64,000 bases of DNA, from the NCBI GenBank assembly GCA_029565395.1, contig JAKQOG010000279.1, positions 1 through 64,000 of the forward strand, written 5' to 3'. Positions 1 to 8,964 of the stretch are shown here, one piece after another. The stretch comes from Candidatus Hydrogenedentota bacterium. Its GTDB lineage: Bacteria > Hydrogenedentota > Hydrogenedentia > Hydrogenedentales > CAILVY01. The notes under the pieces were generated by a model. The model searched no databases. It had not been told where the DNA came from and was given only the letters and a program-made list of their open reading frames with translations. Within the stretch, counting starts at the first letter, position 1, and every line of letters starts with the position of its first letter. The position numbers and the translations under genes are program-made.

Positions 1-83
1 CTTCACCGGGGTATCCCTTAGCGGGGTGCTCGCCAGCAAGAACCGCCTCCGTTTCACCCGGTACGGCCAATGTATCAGAAAAA

Positions 84-137
84 CAGTAAACGATGTCCTG
101 GCACTAAATTCAGTAAACGATGTCTTGGCATTTAAGA
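84..137. repeat. Two-copy 27-bp imperfect tandem repeat
   Basis: Two adjacent 27-base units (84-110 and 111-137) share CAGTAAACGATGTC followed by C/TTGGCA and then diverge slightly. The repeat sits just downstream of the dnaE-like gene, which ends at 139 on the minus strand. Sub-terminal repeats of this kind occur at the ends of IS21- and IS481-like elements, so this could be an insertion-sequence end whose body lies left of the window. Bases 1-83 contain no recognisable protein: one forward frame is open from the window edge to 138, but I cannot identify it. Confidence 0.5.
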
Positions 138-138
138 C

Positions 139-3138
139 CTAAAGTCTACAGTCTAATGCCTCTGCCGAGAGGGTATAGGCACCGTGTTCGGATTGGACGA
201 GGCCGGTGAGGAGGAAGGGGCCGGGCTGGGCGAGGAGGTGTCCGAAGCGGCGGTAGGCTTCGGGGAAGAGGACGGCTTCGTAGGCGCCGTGAGTATCTTC
301 GAGGGTGAGGAACTTCATGAGGCCGTGGCCATCGTTGAGGTTGAGGCGGCGCTCGGTAATAAGCCATCCGGCGAGGGTGACGATATGTCCGGCGTACCGG
401 GGGAGGTCAGTGCTGCGGATGAGGGTGTGCTCATGGAGAAAAGGCAGGTGGTATTGCATGGGATGGCCTTGGGTAAGAAGTCCGAGGGATTCCCATTCCT
501 GGTCGGTGCGCTTCCGGGTGGAATAATCGGGCAGGGCAGGCTTGGGGAGGGCATCACCGAACAGGGGCGCATCCTCGCGCACGGCCTGCCGGTAGAAACA
601 CTTAATCTGCCACAATTGCGCCGGGCGGGGATCGCCAAAGACGTCGAAGGCCCCGGCGTGAAACAGGGCTTCGGCATCGGCTTGGTGAATGCGCGCGCGG
701 GCGAGGCAATCGCCCAAATGTTGAAAGGGCGCGTCCCGGCGGGCTTCGAGGATTGCCTGAACCGCGTTCTGGCTGAGATTGCGGACTTCGAGGAAGCCCA
801 CGCGGATCGCGTCGTCTTCGGGGGTGTAGGTGTATTCGCTGCGGGTCACATCGGGCGGGCGTATTTCGATGCCCATGCGCTTGGCCTCTTCAAGGTAGAC
901 CGGCGGTGCGTAAAATCCGCCGCGGTTGGAAAGGACGGCGGCAAAAAGTTCCGCGGGATAGTGGGTTTTAAGATACGCGCACTGGTAGGCGAGTTCGCCA
1001 TAGGTGGCGGCGTGGGCCTTGCAATAGGCATAGGCGGCGAAGTTCGCAATGAGTTCCCAGATGGCGAGGGCGGTGGATTCTTCCACCCTATTGGCGCGGG
1101 CCTTGTCGAGAAAGCGTTTCATACTCTTGGCCATTTCGCGGGGACTGCGTTTCTTGCTCATGGCGCGGCGTAGCGCATCGGCCTCGGTGAGGTCCATGCC
1201 CGCGACGGCGTGCGCGACCTTCAGTACGTCTTCCTGGTAAATCATAACGCCATAGGTTTCGCCGAGGACGGCTTCAAGGGCCGGATGGAGGTATTCGACG
1301 GCTTCGCGTCCGTGGTGCCGGTCGATGAAATGCTGTTTCATGCCGCTACCGGATGCGCCGGGCCGCACAAGCGCGATGCACTGGATGAGCGTGTGGACGT
1401 TATGCGCCTGGACCTTCTGGAGGAGTCCGCGCATAGCGGGCGATTCGATCTGGAAGCAGCCGATGGTTTTCCCGGTGCGCATCATCTCGGCGGTACGCGG
1501 GTCGGCGTCGGGAATGGCCTCGATATCCAGCGCGATACCATGATTCTGCCGGACGGACTTCACGGTGTCGTCAATCACCGTAAGCGCGCGGTGACCAAGC
1601 AGATCCATTTTCACCAAACCGAGTTCCTCGACCGGTTTCATGTCGTACTGCGTGATGAGGATGCCCTTCGTGGCGCGTTGAAGGGGCACGAAGCGCGTGA
1701 GCGGTTCCGGGGCGATGACAAGGCCGCCCGCATGGATGGACAGGTGGCGCGGGAATCCGTCTATGAATTCCGTAATCTTCAGAATGCTTTTAAGCGGTTC
1801 TTCATCGAGGTTGATGCCCTTGCATTCGGGAATGGTGCTGACCATGGTCCGGATGTCGTGTGCGCCGTAATGCGGGAGCGCACGGACAAGGCGGTTGATC
1901 TGGCGGTCGGTAAGCCCGGAGGCTTTGGCGACTTCGCGGATGGCCGAGCGCGCCTGAAATGTGTTGAGAGTGCAGATCATGGCGACGCGGTCCCGGCCAT
2001 AGGTCTCGTAGACATAATCGATGACTTCGTCACGCCGCCTCCAGCAGATGTCGAGATCGATGTCCGGGGCGTCGGCGCGCGCGGGATTCAGGAAACGCTC
2101 GAAGTAAAGGCCATACTTAAAGGGATCCACGCGCGTGATCCCAAGGGCGTAGGCCACGAGGCTGTTCGCGGCGGAGCCTCGGCCCACGGTGGGGATCTGC
2201 CGTTCCCGCGCGAAGCGGACGATGTCCGCCACGATAAGAAAGTACGTGGAGAAGCCGAGAGCATCGATGGTGTTGAGTTCGTAGCGGAGCCGGTCGATGA
2301 CAGGAGACGTGAGCGGCTGATACCGTTGCTTGAGGCCCTCAAAGGACTTCTTCCAGAGCCAGGAAAAGGGCGTTTCACCCTCGGGCAACGGAAAAGCCGG
2401 AAAGATCGGTTTGCCCAACGGCAGATCGATCTGGCATTCCTCGGCGATCCAGTCGGAACAGTCAAGGGCGTCCGGCCATTCGGCGTAGAGGCGTTCCATG
2501 AGATCCGGCGCGCGGAAATAATCGCCGGGATGCGCCGTGGCCTTATCGGAAAGTTGATCCACGGTGGTATTGAGCCGGATCGCGGTCAACACGCAGTGAA
2601 TGGCGTAATGTTCGGACTGGAGAAACATCACGGGATTCACCGCCACGCTCCGCAGGCCAAGTTCTTGTGCAATGCCGTACAGTTTTGACGCGCGATAGCG
2701 TGATCGCGCATCGCCATAATGGGTGAGGGCGGCCAGGGGGCGCAGACCCCGTTGCTGCCATTGCGCAAGGAGAGCGGTTTCGCCGGTGATCACGAAAAGC
2801 CGTTCCATGCCGAAGGGAAACGGCCACTCGCCGAGGTTCTCAATATTGGCTTGACCAAGTTGGAGCGCTGTAACGATATGACAGAGTTGGGCGTAGCCTT
2901 CGCGGTCGCGCGCCAGCACCACGCAGGGGCCGAGCTTCGCGCCGAGGATGGGTTTCACCCCTGCGGCCCGTGCGGCCGTATAAAATGGGATCGCGCCATA
3001 CAGGCCATCAGTATCGGTAAGGGCGAGGGCTTTCATGCCGTATTCGACCGCGCGCGCCACCAGCGCCCTCTCCCCCGCCGTGCCTTCGAGCATCGAATAA
3101 TAACTATGCGCCTGCATGTGCACCATGGTGTTTTCCAT
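139..3138 (-). CDS. dnaE2: DNA polymerase III alpha subunit, short DnaE2/ImuC-like form
   Basis: A C-family replicative-type DNA polymerase of 999 aa. An N-terminal PHP domain starts near residue 8 (HMQAHSYYSMLEG). The palm carries PDIDLD with catalytic Asp361 and Asp363, and the third Asp is in VKMDLLGHR (Asp512). The finger motif YQEDVLKVAHAVAGM and helix-hairpin-helix region follow, and an OB-fold segment (VTLAGWLITERRLN) ends the protein. The chain stops just after the OB fold, so it lacks the C-terminal tau-binding region of housekeeping DnaE1 (about 1160 aa). That favours the translesion DnaE2/ImuC group. It lies 92 bp downstream of dinB on the same strand, probably as one transcription unit; I see no imuA or imuB. 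The choice of DnaE2 over a short DnaE1 is inference. Confidence 0.85.
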   Translation of the reverse strand: MENTMVHMQAHSYYSMLEGTAGERALVARAVEYGMKALALTDTDGLYGAIPFYTAARAAGVKPILGAKLGPCVVLARDREGYAQLCHIVTALQLGQANIENLGEWPFPFGMERLFVITGETALLAQWQQRGLRPLAALTHYGDARSRYRASKLYGIAQELGLRSVAVNPVMFLQSEHYAIHCVLTAIRLNTTVDQLSDKATAHPGDYFRAPDLMERLYAEWPDALDCSDWIAEECQIDLPLGKPIFPAFPLPEGETPFSWLWKKSFEGLKQRYQPLTSPVIDRLRYELNTIDALGFSTYFLIVADIVRFARERQIPTVGRGSAANSLVAYALGITRVDPFKYGLYFERFLNPARADAPDIDLDICWRRRDEVIDYVYETYGRDRVAMICTLNTFQARSAIREVAKASGLTDRQINRLVRALPHYGAHDIRTMVSTIPECKGINLDEEPLKSILKITEFIDGFPRHLSIHAGGLVIAPEPLTRFVPLQRATKGILITQYDMKPVEELGLVKMDLLGHRALTVIDDTVKSVRQNHGIALDIEAIPDADPRTAEMMRTGKTIGCFQIESPAMRGLLQKVQAHNVHTLIQCIALVRPGASGSGMKQHFIDRHHGREAVEYLHPALEAVLGETYGVMIYQEDVLKVAHAVAGMDLTEADALRRAMSKKRSPREMAKSMKRFLDKARANRVEESTALAIWELIANFAAYAYCKAHAATYGELAYQCAYLKTHYPAELFAAVLSNRGGFYAPPVYLEEAKRMGIEIRPPDVTRSEYTYTPEDDAIRVGFLEVRNLSQNAVQAILEARRDAPFQHLGDCLARARIHQADAEALFHAGAFDVFGDPRPAQLWQIKCFYRQAVREDAPLFGDALPKPALPDYSTRKRTDQEWESLGLLTQGHPMQYHLPFLHEHTLIRSTDLPRYAGHIVTLAGWLITERRLNLNDGHGLMKFLTLEDTHGAYEAVLFPEAYRRFGHLLAQPGPFLLTGLVQSEHGAYTLSAEALDCRL

Positions 3139-3230
3139 TCTCCGGCGCGCCGTGATACACTACCCGCAAAACGAAGGAGTTTACGATGCTGCTGGATTTC
3201 ATCTTACAAATTATATTGCTGCCATTGGAA

Positions 3231-4472
3231 CTACTCACGGATATTTTTGCCGTGTTGTTTACGATTATCACGGGGCTTTGATTCCTTTGCCCGGGATTCT
3301 TTGAGTCCCGGCGCTAACGATTTGCCGCACCGCACTGAGTCAAACCCCAGCTTGTCCCGGAGCCGATCCGCACTCTCCAATACACGTTCCCACTTTTCCG
3401 TCCGCGCGCCATCGAAGAGCCGCAACTGGTGCTGGTTATACGTGAGGGAAGATAATCCGACGCCAATCAAACGCACCCGTGCGCGGCGCTCTTTTCCCTT
3501 GGGGATCAACGTGCGCAGGGCATCAAACAGATCCGCATCAATGCAGGTGGGTTCTTCGAGAGTTTTGGCAAAAGTCTTCGTTTCAAAATCACTATACCGA
3601 ACCTTCAACATAACCCGTTTTGCTTCCATGCCCTGTTCACGAAGGGTATGCGCGCAATGCTCCGCGAGGTGCGCGAGGGTGCGTTCGATCCTTGGCCAGT
3701 CCAGGATGTCTTCCTCGAACGTGGTTTCGCGGCTGATGGATTTCGGGATGGATTCCGGGACTACTTCCGTCTCGCCGATACCCCGTGCCGCACGCTGTAA
3801 CCAGGTGGCGGAATACATCCCAAACAACCGTTCAAGCATGGCGGACGGCATAGCGGCAAGCTGGCCAAGCGTAAGGATGCCCAGGGATTCCAGCATCTCA
3901 CAGGTGCGGGGGCCTGCGCCGGGCAATTTCCGGACAGGCAGTGGCGCAAGATAGGCTTCTTCCCGGCCGTTGAGCACCCGGACATATCCGTCGGGCTTCC
4001 CCTCTTCCGTGGCCATCTTCGCCACCAGCTTGTTCGGCGCAATGGCGATGGTGCACGGCAACCCCGTCTCCCGCCGGATCGTGGACTTGATGTACCGCGC
4101 GATAGCGTCATCCCCGCCAAAAAGTGTTTGCGAACCCGTAACGTCCACATACGCCTCATCAATGGACGACATCTGCACCAGCGGCGAAACGGTTTCCAAA
4201 ATGGCATGGACCTTCTGGGAGGCCTCTTGATACAGCTCGAAATGGCCCCGGATATAGATGCCGTTCGGACACAGCTTCCGCGCCTGGGCCATCGGCATGG
4301 CGGAATGCACCCCATATTTCCGCGCCTCATACGAGGCCGTGGACACCACCCCCCGCGAACTATTCACATCCCCGCCAATAATCAGGGGCTTACCCCGAAG
4401 GCTGGGATCGCGCACCTCCTCCACCGAAGCGAAGAAGGCGTCCATATCAATATGTAAGATTCTGATTTCCAT
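3231..4472 (-). CDS. dinB: DNA polymerase IV (Y-family)
   Basis: Y-family translesion polymerase of 413 aa. Motifs are intact: HIDMDAFFASVE with Asp9, the nucleotide-binding YEARKYGVHSAMP, and SSIDEAYVDVTG with catalytic Asp105-Glu106. The helix-hairpin-helix thumb (LPGAGPRTCEMLESLGI) and little-finger domain follow. The last 30 residues are a basic, Lys/Arg-rich tail. Because the catalytic acids are present, this is an active DinB and not an ImuB-type inactive paralogue. It is followed on the same strand by the dnaE2-like gene, which suggests a damage-tolerance operon. I could not see a convincing LexA box in the 269-bp upstream gap, which is shared with a divergent gene and otherwise looks empty. 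Confidence 0.95.
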   Translation of the reverse strand: MEIRILHIDMDAFFASVEEVRDPSLRGKPLIIGGDVNSSRGVVSTASYEARKYGVHSAMPMAQARKLCPNGIYIRGHFELYQEASQKVHAILETVSPLVQMSSIDEAYVDVTGSQTLFGGDDAIARYIKSTIRRETGLPCTIAIAPNKLVAKMATEEGKPDGYVRVLNGREEAYLAPLPVRKLPGAGPRTCEMLESLGILTLGQLAAMPSAMLERLFGMYSATWLQRAARGIGETEVVPESIPKSISRETTFEEDILDWPRIERTLAHLAEHCAHTLREQGMEAKRVMLKVRYSDFETKTFAKTLEEPTCIDADLFDALRTLIPKGKERRARVRLIGVGLSSLTYNQHQLRLFDGARTEKWERVLESADRLRDKLGFDSVRCGKSLAPGLKESRAKESKPRDNRKQHGKNIRE

Positions 4473-4741
4473 TGGGTTAAGTCATTTTGAAATATTCTGT
4501 TTTCAGGTCGTTGCCGCGTGCCTTTATATTTCTTAGGGCTGATATTATTTTCAGTAATACTTTACCTTGTCTGGGGCGCCTTGTCAAGGGGGGAAAGTGC
4601 GAGGGCGCCGCGCAAGCGGAGCAGAAAATGAAATAGGTCATATAGAACCGATACGACCTATGTGATGGTTTGTTAATCCAGCGGGGGTTGTGGTAGAAGC
4701 ATATACATTCGCTATCGATATCGCCATCGTAAAGGAACCGA

Positions 4742-5725
4742 ATGCCCTCAGTCATTAGTAAAATAAAGCATATCGCGGAGCTGGGCGCGTCGTATGCGCT
4801 GAAACTGCGGCGTCCGATGAATCCGCCGTATCAATTCTCGATTGAGGCAACAAACCGGTGTAATTTCAAGTGCCAGTTTTGTCCGCAGAGCAATCCGAAG
4901 CATAAGGACATCCGTCCGGTGGGGGAACTCACCCTGGAAAATTTCCAATGCTTCGTGAAAAAGGTCAAAGAAGCCGGGGGCAGTAACCGGAATCTTTCGA
5001 TTTGCCTGGACGGCGAACCGTTGATGAACAAGGCCTTTCCGGAACTGATCAAAATCACCCGCCAGGAAGGATTCTTCCCGCGCTTTTCCTCGAATGGGCG
5101 TCTGTTGACACCGGACATGATTGAGCGTCTGGCGCCATATGGATTTCTAGCCTCGGTGGATTTTTCGAGCGATGCGGAGGTATTTGAAACCATCCGGGGG
5201 CGGAAGGGTGATTTTGAGATTATTCTGGAAAATCTCCGGTATCTGGTGGATAAGGCTTCGAAAGAACCGGGGGTCCGGGTGGAAATTATCGACATCACGC
5301 ATTTTTCCCAGGGAGATGCCGAAGCTTCACTGAAAAAGATGAGAGGTCTATTTCCTGAGAAGATACCCCCCAGCGTCAAATTCTGGAGCCGGGAATTTCA
5401 TAATTTCGGCGGACATTTGGATCTCCAGAAACAAAAAACAGGCTATAAATTGTGCCCGTATCCCTGGACGTCCTTCACGGCCACCTGGGACGGCAATGTG
5501 GTGGCATGCTGCCGGGACACAGAGGCCAAAACGATTTTAGGCAACGTGTTTGAACAGTCCGTGCTGGAGATCTGGCGGGGCAAGCCGTATCAGGAAATGC
5601 GGGAGCATCTGGCGGCGAAACATCCGGAGCGCGTTCGCGCCTGTGTGAAGTGCGATATGCCATGGAGCAGGGGGAGCAAGCGCTGGGGCATCGGATATGC
5701 GGTATCCTCCTTGTTGCGGCGCTAA
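4742..5725 (+). CDS. Radical SAM/SPASM-type protein
   Basis: A 327-aa radical SAM enzyme. The [4Fe-4S] motif CxxxCxxC is Cys40, Cys44 and Cys47 (TNRCNFKCQFCPQSNP), followed by a glycine-rich SAM-binding region and LDGEPLMNK. The C-terminal third has further cysteines (LCPYPWTSF, VVACCRDTEAK, RACVKCDMPW), as expected for a SPASM or twitch auxiliary cluster. This resembles the MoaA/NirJ/SkfB branch and the radical SAM proteins often found in polysaccharide loci. The substrate is unknown. It is followed closely by the ILEI-domain protein and the WecA-like transferase, so a role in surface glycan or lipid modification is possible, but that is inference from neighbourhood. Confidence 0.88.
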   Translation: MPSVISKIKHIAELGASYALKLRRPMNPPYQFSIEATNRCNFKCQFCPQSNPKHKDIRPVGELTLENFQCFVKKVKEAGGSNRNLSICLDGEPLMNKAFPELIKITRQEGFFPRFSSNGRLLTPDMIERLAPYGFLASVDFSSDAEVFETIRGRKGDFEIILENLRYLVDKASKEPGVRVEIIDITHFSQGDAEASLKKMRGLFPEKIPPSVKFWSREFHNFGGHLDLQKQKTGYKLCPYPWTSFTATWDGNVVACCRDTEAKTILGNVFEQSVLEIWRGKPYQEMREHLAAKHPERVRACVKCDMPWSRGSKRWGIGYAVSSLLRR

Positions 5726-5740
5726 TCCAGGAAAAGGATA

Positions 5741-6889
5741 TTGATTTATCCCAAGGGGTGCAGTAGGATACAGCGCAAGGAAGGAATCTCCATAATTTGG
5801 GGAAAGGCGGAAGGATTGGATACCACATCAAAAAGAGGCGGACGGAAGAGCATAGGGGTAATGTGGTTGGTCATTGCCGTGTTGTTTGCGGGGTTTAATG
5901 CGGTGTATTGGCCAGTGCGTGCACACCAGATTCAAAATGCTCCGGACAATTTTATGAGTCATGCGAGTTATTTATATGCCCATGGGGCACAAACCCAGGC
6001 GATCAAGCGGCTGAAGGAGGGAATAGCGCGCTTCCATCCGGTGTGCCCGGAACCATACCAGGTGCTGGCGGAATGGCATTTTAAGGAAACCAAGGAAAAC
6101 CTGCCGTGGTGCATGGCAGCAGGTTATTTTTACCAGGCATTACGCGGGGAGGGGAAAACGCGCTCTTCGCTGCTGACGCGTGCGGCGGAAATGGAAAGTA
6201 CGGAATTGCCCAAGGCAATAATAAAACCCGAAATAAAACAACCCGTGAGTTTGCTGGCGGGAAATTTAGGGCTGGTGTGGGGCGTGGGCGAAACCCTGCT
6301 CACGCTGCCGGTGGAACGGCAATTGGCGATTCTGTCATTGAGCGGCGGCAATTCGATAGATTTTCACGGCAGGATTGGCCGTACGGGAGTAAAGAGCCCG
6401 GTGAATATCCTGGTGCAGAGCGGGGGCGGCCGGGCAGGACGCTATTGCACGCACCTCCTGGTGCGGGGCCGGGAGTATGCCGGAAACCGGCGGGGTTTTT
6501 ATGCAATCTTGATTGATCCCCAGAGCGGTCAAGTCACGCAAATGGGAATGTTTGACGTGTGGCAGAGCGAAGAAGAAGCAGCAAGGATGGAAAACTTTCT
6601 CAAAGATGCGCCCACCGGGATGATCGGTGCGTTTGCGGTGGCGGACGAGGCATCGGTGAATTTGACGTCAGGACTCGAGAATGCGCTTTCCACCTTCGGC
6701 CTTGAACCACGCACATTTATCAACTCTCAACCCGCCTTGTTCGGATTGCATTACAGTTTCGCCGCACTGGGGGTGAAAGGCGCAGCGGAGGATACGGCGG
6801 TTCAGGCTTGGTCGCCGGATGAATTTGACGGATGTGAAGGCCATGCGGTGACATGTGGAACGTTGCGCCTGGCGGAGGATGGGACATGA
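5741..6889 (+). CDS. Membrane-anchored protein with C-terminal ILEI/PANDER-like domain
   Basis: The longest frame is 382 aa from TTG 5741. More likely starts are TTG 5816 (preceded by GGAAAGGCGG) or ATG 5861. A single hydrophobic segment follows Met41 (MWLVIAVLFAGFNAVYW), so the rest should lie outside the cytoplasmic membrane. Residues about 70-140 look like a TPR-type helical repeat (YAHGAQTQAIKRLKEG). The C-terminal half (RRGFYAILIDPQSGQ, FDVWQSEEEAARMENFL, GAFAVADEAS) has the pattern of the ILEI/PANDER fold, also found at vertebrate POMGNT1 and FAM3 proteins. Its stop codon overlaps the next start by ATGA, so it is translationally coupled to the WecA-like transferase. A carbohydrate-binding or glycan-assembly role is inference. 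Confidence 0.75.
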   Translation: MIYPKGCSRIQRKEGISIIWGKAEGLDTTSKRGGRKSIGVMWLVIAVLFAGFNAVYWPVRAHQIQNAPDNFMSHASYLYAHGAQTQAIKRLKEGIARFHPVCPEPYQVLAEWHFKETKENLPWCMAAGYFYQALRGEGKTRSSLLTRAAEMESTELPKAIIKPEIKQPVSLLAGNLGLVWGVGETLLTLPVERQLAILSLSGGNSIDFHGRIGRTGVKSPVNILVQSGGGRAGRYCTHLLVRGREYAGNRRGFYAILIDPQSGQVTQMGMFDVWQSEEEAARMENFLKDAPTGMIGAFAVADEASVNLTSGLENALSTFGLEPRTFINSQPALFGLHYSFAALGVKGAAEDTAVQAWSPDEFDGCEGHAVTCGTLRLAEDGT

Positions 6890-7947
6890 AACACCCATTC
6901 ATGGTATACGCGATGGTCTTCAGCGGAACGTTTCTCGTAACGGTGCTGCTCGTGCCAATATTTCGGTGGTGTGCCCGGCGGCTGGACATCGTGGATCGCC
7001 CATCCGCAAAGCGAAAAATTCATAAGGAGCCGATTCCGTATCTCGGAGGCGTGCCATTCTATATTTGCTTCCTGGGCACGGTGCTGTTTATTGAACTCTT
7101 TTATCCGCAGTTTAGCCAGGACTCGTTTTATCCCATGGCGTTCGTGGGAACCATCATCGTGCTGATGGGGCTTTACGATGACGTCAGCGACATGTCGAGC
7201 CTAAAAAAACTGATTCTTGAACTGGCGCTGGGGGTGGTGTTGTTCTTTTGGGGTTTCAAGACGATGGAAATGGCGCATCCGCTGGGGGGCACGTGGCATG
7301 TGGGCTGGCTGGCAATCGTGGTGACCCCCTTGTGGATTGCAGGGATTATCAATGCGGTGAATTTCTCCGATGGGATGGATGGCTTGGCCGGCGGGTTGGT
7401 TTTTATTTGTGCATTGTCCATTTTCATCATATCGCTCAAGTCGAACCAGATCGTTTCATGCATATTGATGGTGTACCTGATGGGTACGACGGCAGGATTC
7501 CTGGTATACAACTTTCATCCGGCCTCCGTCTTCATGGGGGATGCCGGGGCGCTGTTTTTAGGATTTATTCTGGGCACATCCACGCTGATCGAACAGCAAA
7601 AGGGGGTGGCGGTGATTGCATTGGCGGCCCCGATGGTGGTGATGGCGATTCCCTTCCTGGACACGGCCTTGAGTTTTTACCGCCGGATGCTTCGGGCGCG
7701 CGAAGGCAAGTTTTTCATGCCGGACCGCGACCATTTACATCACCGGCTGCTTGATCTGGGCTTGACCCAGCGGCAGGTGGTGCTTTCGATGTATTATGTA
7801 TCAGCCTTTATGGGCCTGATGGCCTTTATCGTGTCCGGCGTGCCCGGAACCTATGCTTTCCTCGCATTGGTGCTGGCGGCGATGGCGATCCTGTTCGGCG
7901 TCGTGGTACTGCGGTTCATCGAAGGCCTGGCCAATCACCACGACTGA
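6886..7947 (+). CDS. WecA/MraY-family undecaprenyl-phosphate sugar-1-phosphate transferase
   Basis: A polytopic membrane glycosyltransferase of 353 aa that should transfer a HexNAc-1-phosphate from a UDP-sugar to a polyprenyl phosphate. Family motifs are all visible: the acidic pair in GLYDDVSD, NFSDGMDGLAGG, FMGDAGALFLGF, and the cytoplasmic HLHHRLLDLG typical of WecA/TagO rather than MraY. About ten hydrophobic segments are present. I chose ATG 6886 over the upstream in-frame ATG at 6853 because it follows GGCGGAGGATGG and overlaps the previous stop as ATGA. It probably starts O-antigen, capsule or teichoic-type glycan synthesis. Confidence 0.93.
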   Translation: MKHPFMVYAMVFSGTFLVTVLLVPIFRWCARRLDIVDRPSAKRKIHKEPIPYLGGVPFYICFLGTVLFIELFYPQFSQDSFYPMAFVGTIIVLMGLYDDVSDMSSLKKLILELALGVVLFFWGFKTMEMAHPLGGTWHVGWLAIVVTPLWIAGIINAVNFSDGMDGLAGGLVFICALSIFIISLKSNQIVSCILMVYLMGTTAGFLVYNFHPASVFMGDAGALFLGFILGTSTLIEQQKGVAVIALAAPMVVMAIPFLDTALSFYRRMLRAREGKFFMPDRDHLHHRLLDLGLTQRQVVLSMYYVSAFMGLMAFIVSGVPGTYAFLALVLAAMAILFGVVVLRFIEGLANHHD

Positions 7948-7995
7948 TTTTGGGGGAAATTTTCATCAATCCCACAAAAAAGAGTATATAGTCGC

Positions 7996-8721
7996 ATGCA
8001 ACGCACCCCAAAAATATGCATCCGCCCAAAATCCGTTGGATTCACATTGGTGGAATTGCTTGTCGTGATTGCGATCATTGGCATGTTGGCGGCATTGTTA
8101 TTGCCCGCATTATCCCGCGCGCGGGAAGGGGCCAAACGCAGTTCGTGCGCGAATAACCTCAAACAACTCTTCATCGCGTTTGAATTGTACGTCCAGGAGC
8201 ATAATGAGACCTATCCTGCCTGGCAGGATCAACCAACGAGTCAACCCCCAGGCTATTGGTTGTGGATGGGGCGGGGCTTCCGCACATTGATTCGGGAGTA
8301 TGTGCCGGGGGACAAAGAAAAACCAGGAGTGTTCTATTGTCTCTCAGACACTCGCGCCAAGAGCGAGACCGTATATGAACGCACATCGTATGCCTATTCA
8401 ATGGCGTTTTATCACTCTCCGGAACAGATTGATTCCATCAAGACCACTTCAGGTTGCTATTCCAATCCCCTTCCAACCATTCCGCAACGAAAACCGAGTG
8501 TAACCACGCCTTCACGGAAAATACTGCTGGGGGAGTGGTATTCCAATCATTTGGCGTGGGCGAATGACAAGGGATGGTTCGGGGATGGGGGAAAACGCCT
8601 GTTTCTCTTCGCCGACGGGCATGTGGAATACCTCGATTGGACCCAGTTGCGCCCAGGCAACGACAGCCTCCCAAATCCCAATCTTACACTACACGGCATC
8701 CGCGGAACGGATGTACGATAA
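7996..8721 (+). CDS. Prepilin-like protein with type IV N-terminal methylation motif
   Basis: A 241-aa pseudopilin-like protein. Residues 15-40 hold the prepilin peptidase site and hydrophobic helix ([17 protein letters not shown]), followed by [19 protein letters not shown]. The C-terminus has [13 protein letters not shown], the H-x-DG type signature of the very large prepilin-like families of Planctomycetota and Verrucomicrobiota/Lentisphaerota. It should be cleaved after Gly and exported by a type II or type IV-like system. No secretion genes lie nearby, as is usual for these orphan copies. TATATAG just upstream could be part of a promoter. Confidence 0.9.
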   Translation: MQRTPKICIRPKSVGFTLVELLVVIAIIGMLAALLLPALSRAREGAKRSSCANNLKQLFIAFELYVQEHNETYPAWQDQPTSQPPGYWLWMGRGFRTLIREYVPGDKEKPGVFYCLSDTRAKSETVYERTSYAYSMAFYHSPEQIDSIKTTSGCYSNPLPTIPQRKPSVTTPSRKILLGEWYSNHLAWANDKGWFGDGGKRLFLFADGHVEYLDWTQLRPGNDSLPNPNLTLHGIRGTDVR

Positions 8722-8817
8722 GATCAGCGGTCAGCGGTCAGACATCAGCAGCCGTTGTGAAAAAGCACCGAACGAGTTGGCCTGAGTTGCGGGAAACCAG
8801 GGGGAACGCTTTGGAGT

Positions 8818-8880
8818 GCGGCAGCTTGCTGTCGCTTTGTGCTGGCGATATCTCTCGAAAAAGCGGCAGCAAGCTACCGC
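8818..8880. repeat. REP-like palindrome (GCGGCAGCTTGCTG family)
   Basis: Two 18-bp arms, 8818-8835 and 8863-8880, are reverse complements with two mismatches and are separated by a 27-base loop. They would form a long hairpin in the gap between the prepilin-like gene and the zinc-ribbon gene. Translated, this type of repeat gives spurious peptides beginning LECGSLL, which I recall as common false ORF pieces in verrucomicrobial-type genomes. It is probably an interspersed non-autonomous repeat that may also act as a terminator for the upstream gene. The rest of the 8722-8964 gap shows no gene. Confidence 0.65.
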
Positions 8881-8964
8881 TTGTTCGTTCGGCGCGGGTG
8901 TGTTTTGTCAGTATCCATTAAGGGGCGCGCTTAGAGTATACTGGTGTGCGGAAGAGGTGGATCG

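Noticed and set aside
1210-2688. 492-aa forward open frame
   Set aside because: It is antisense to the dnaE2-like gene, whose motifs are complete; the frame is a GC-driven shadow.
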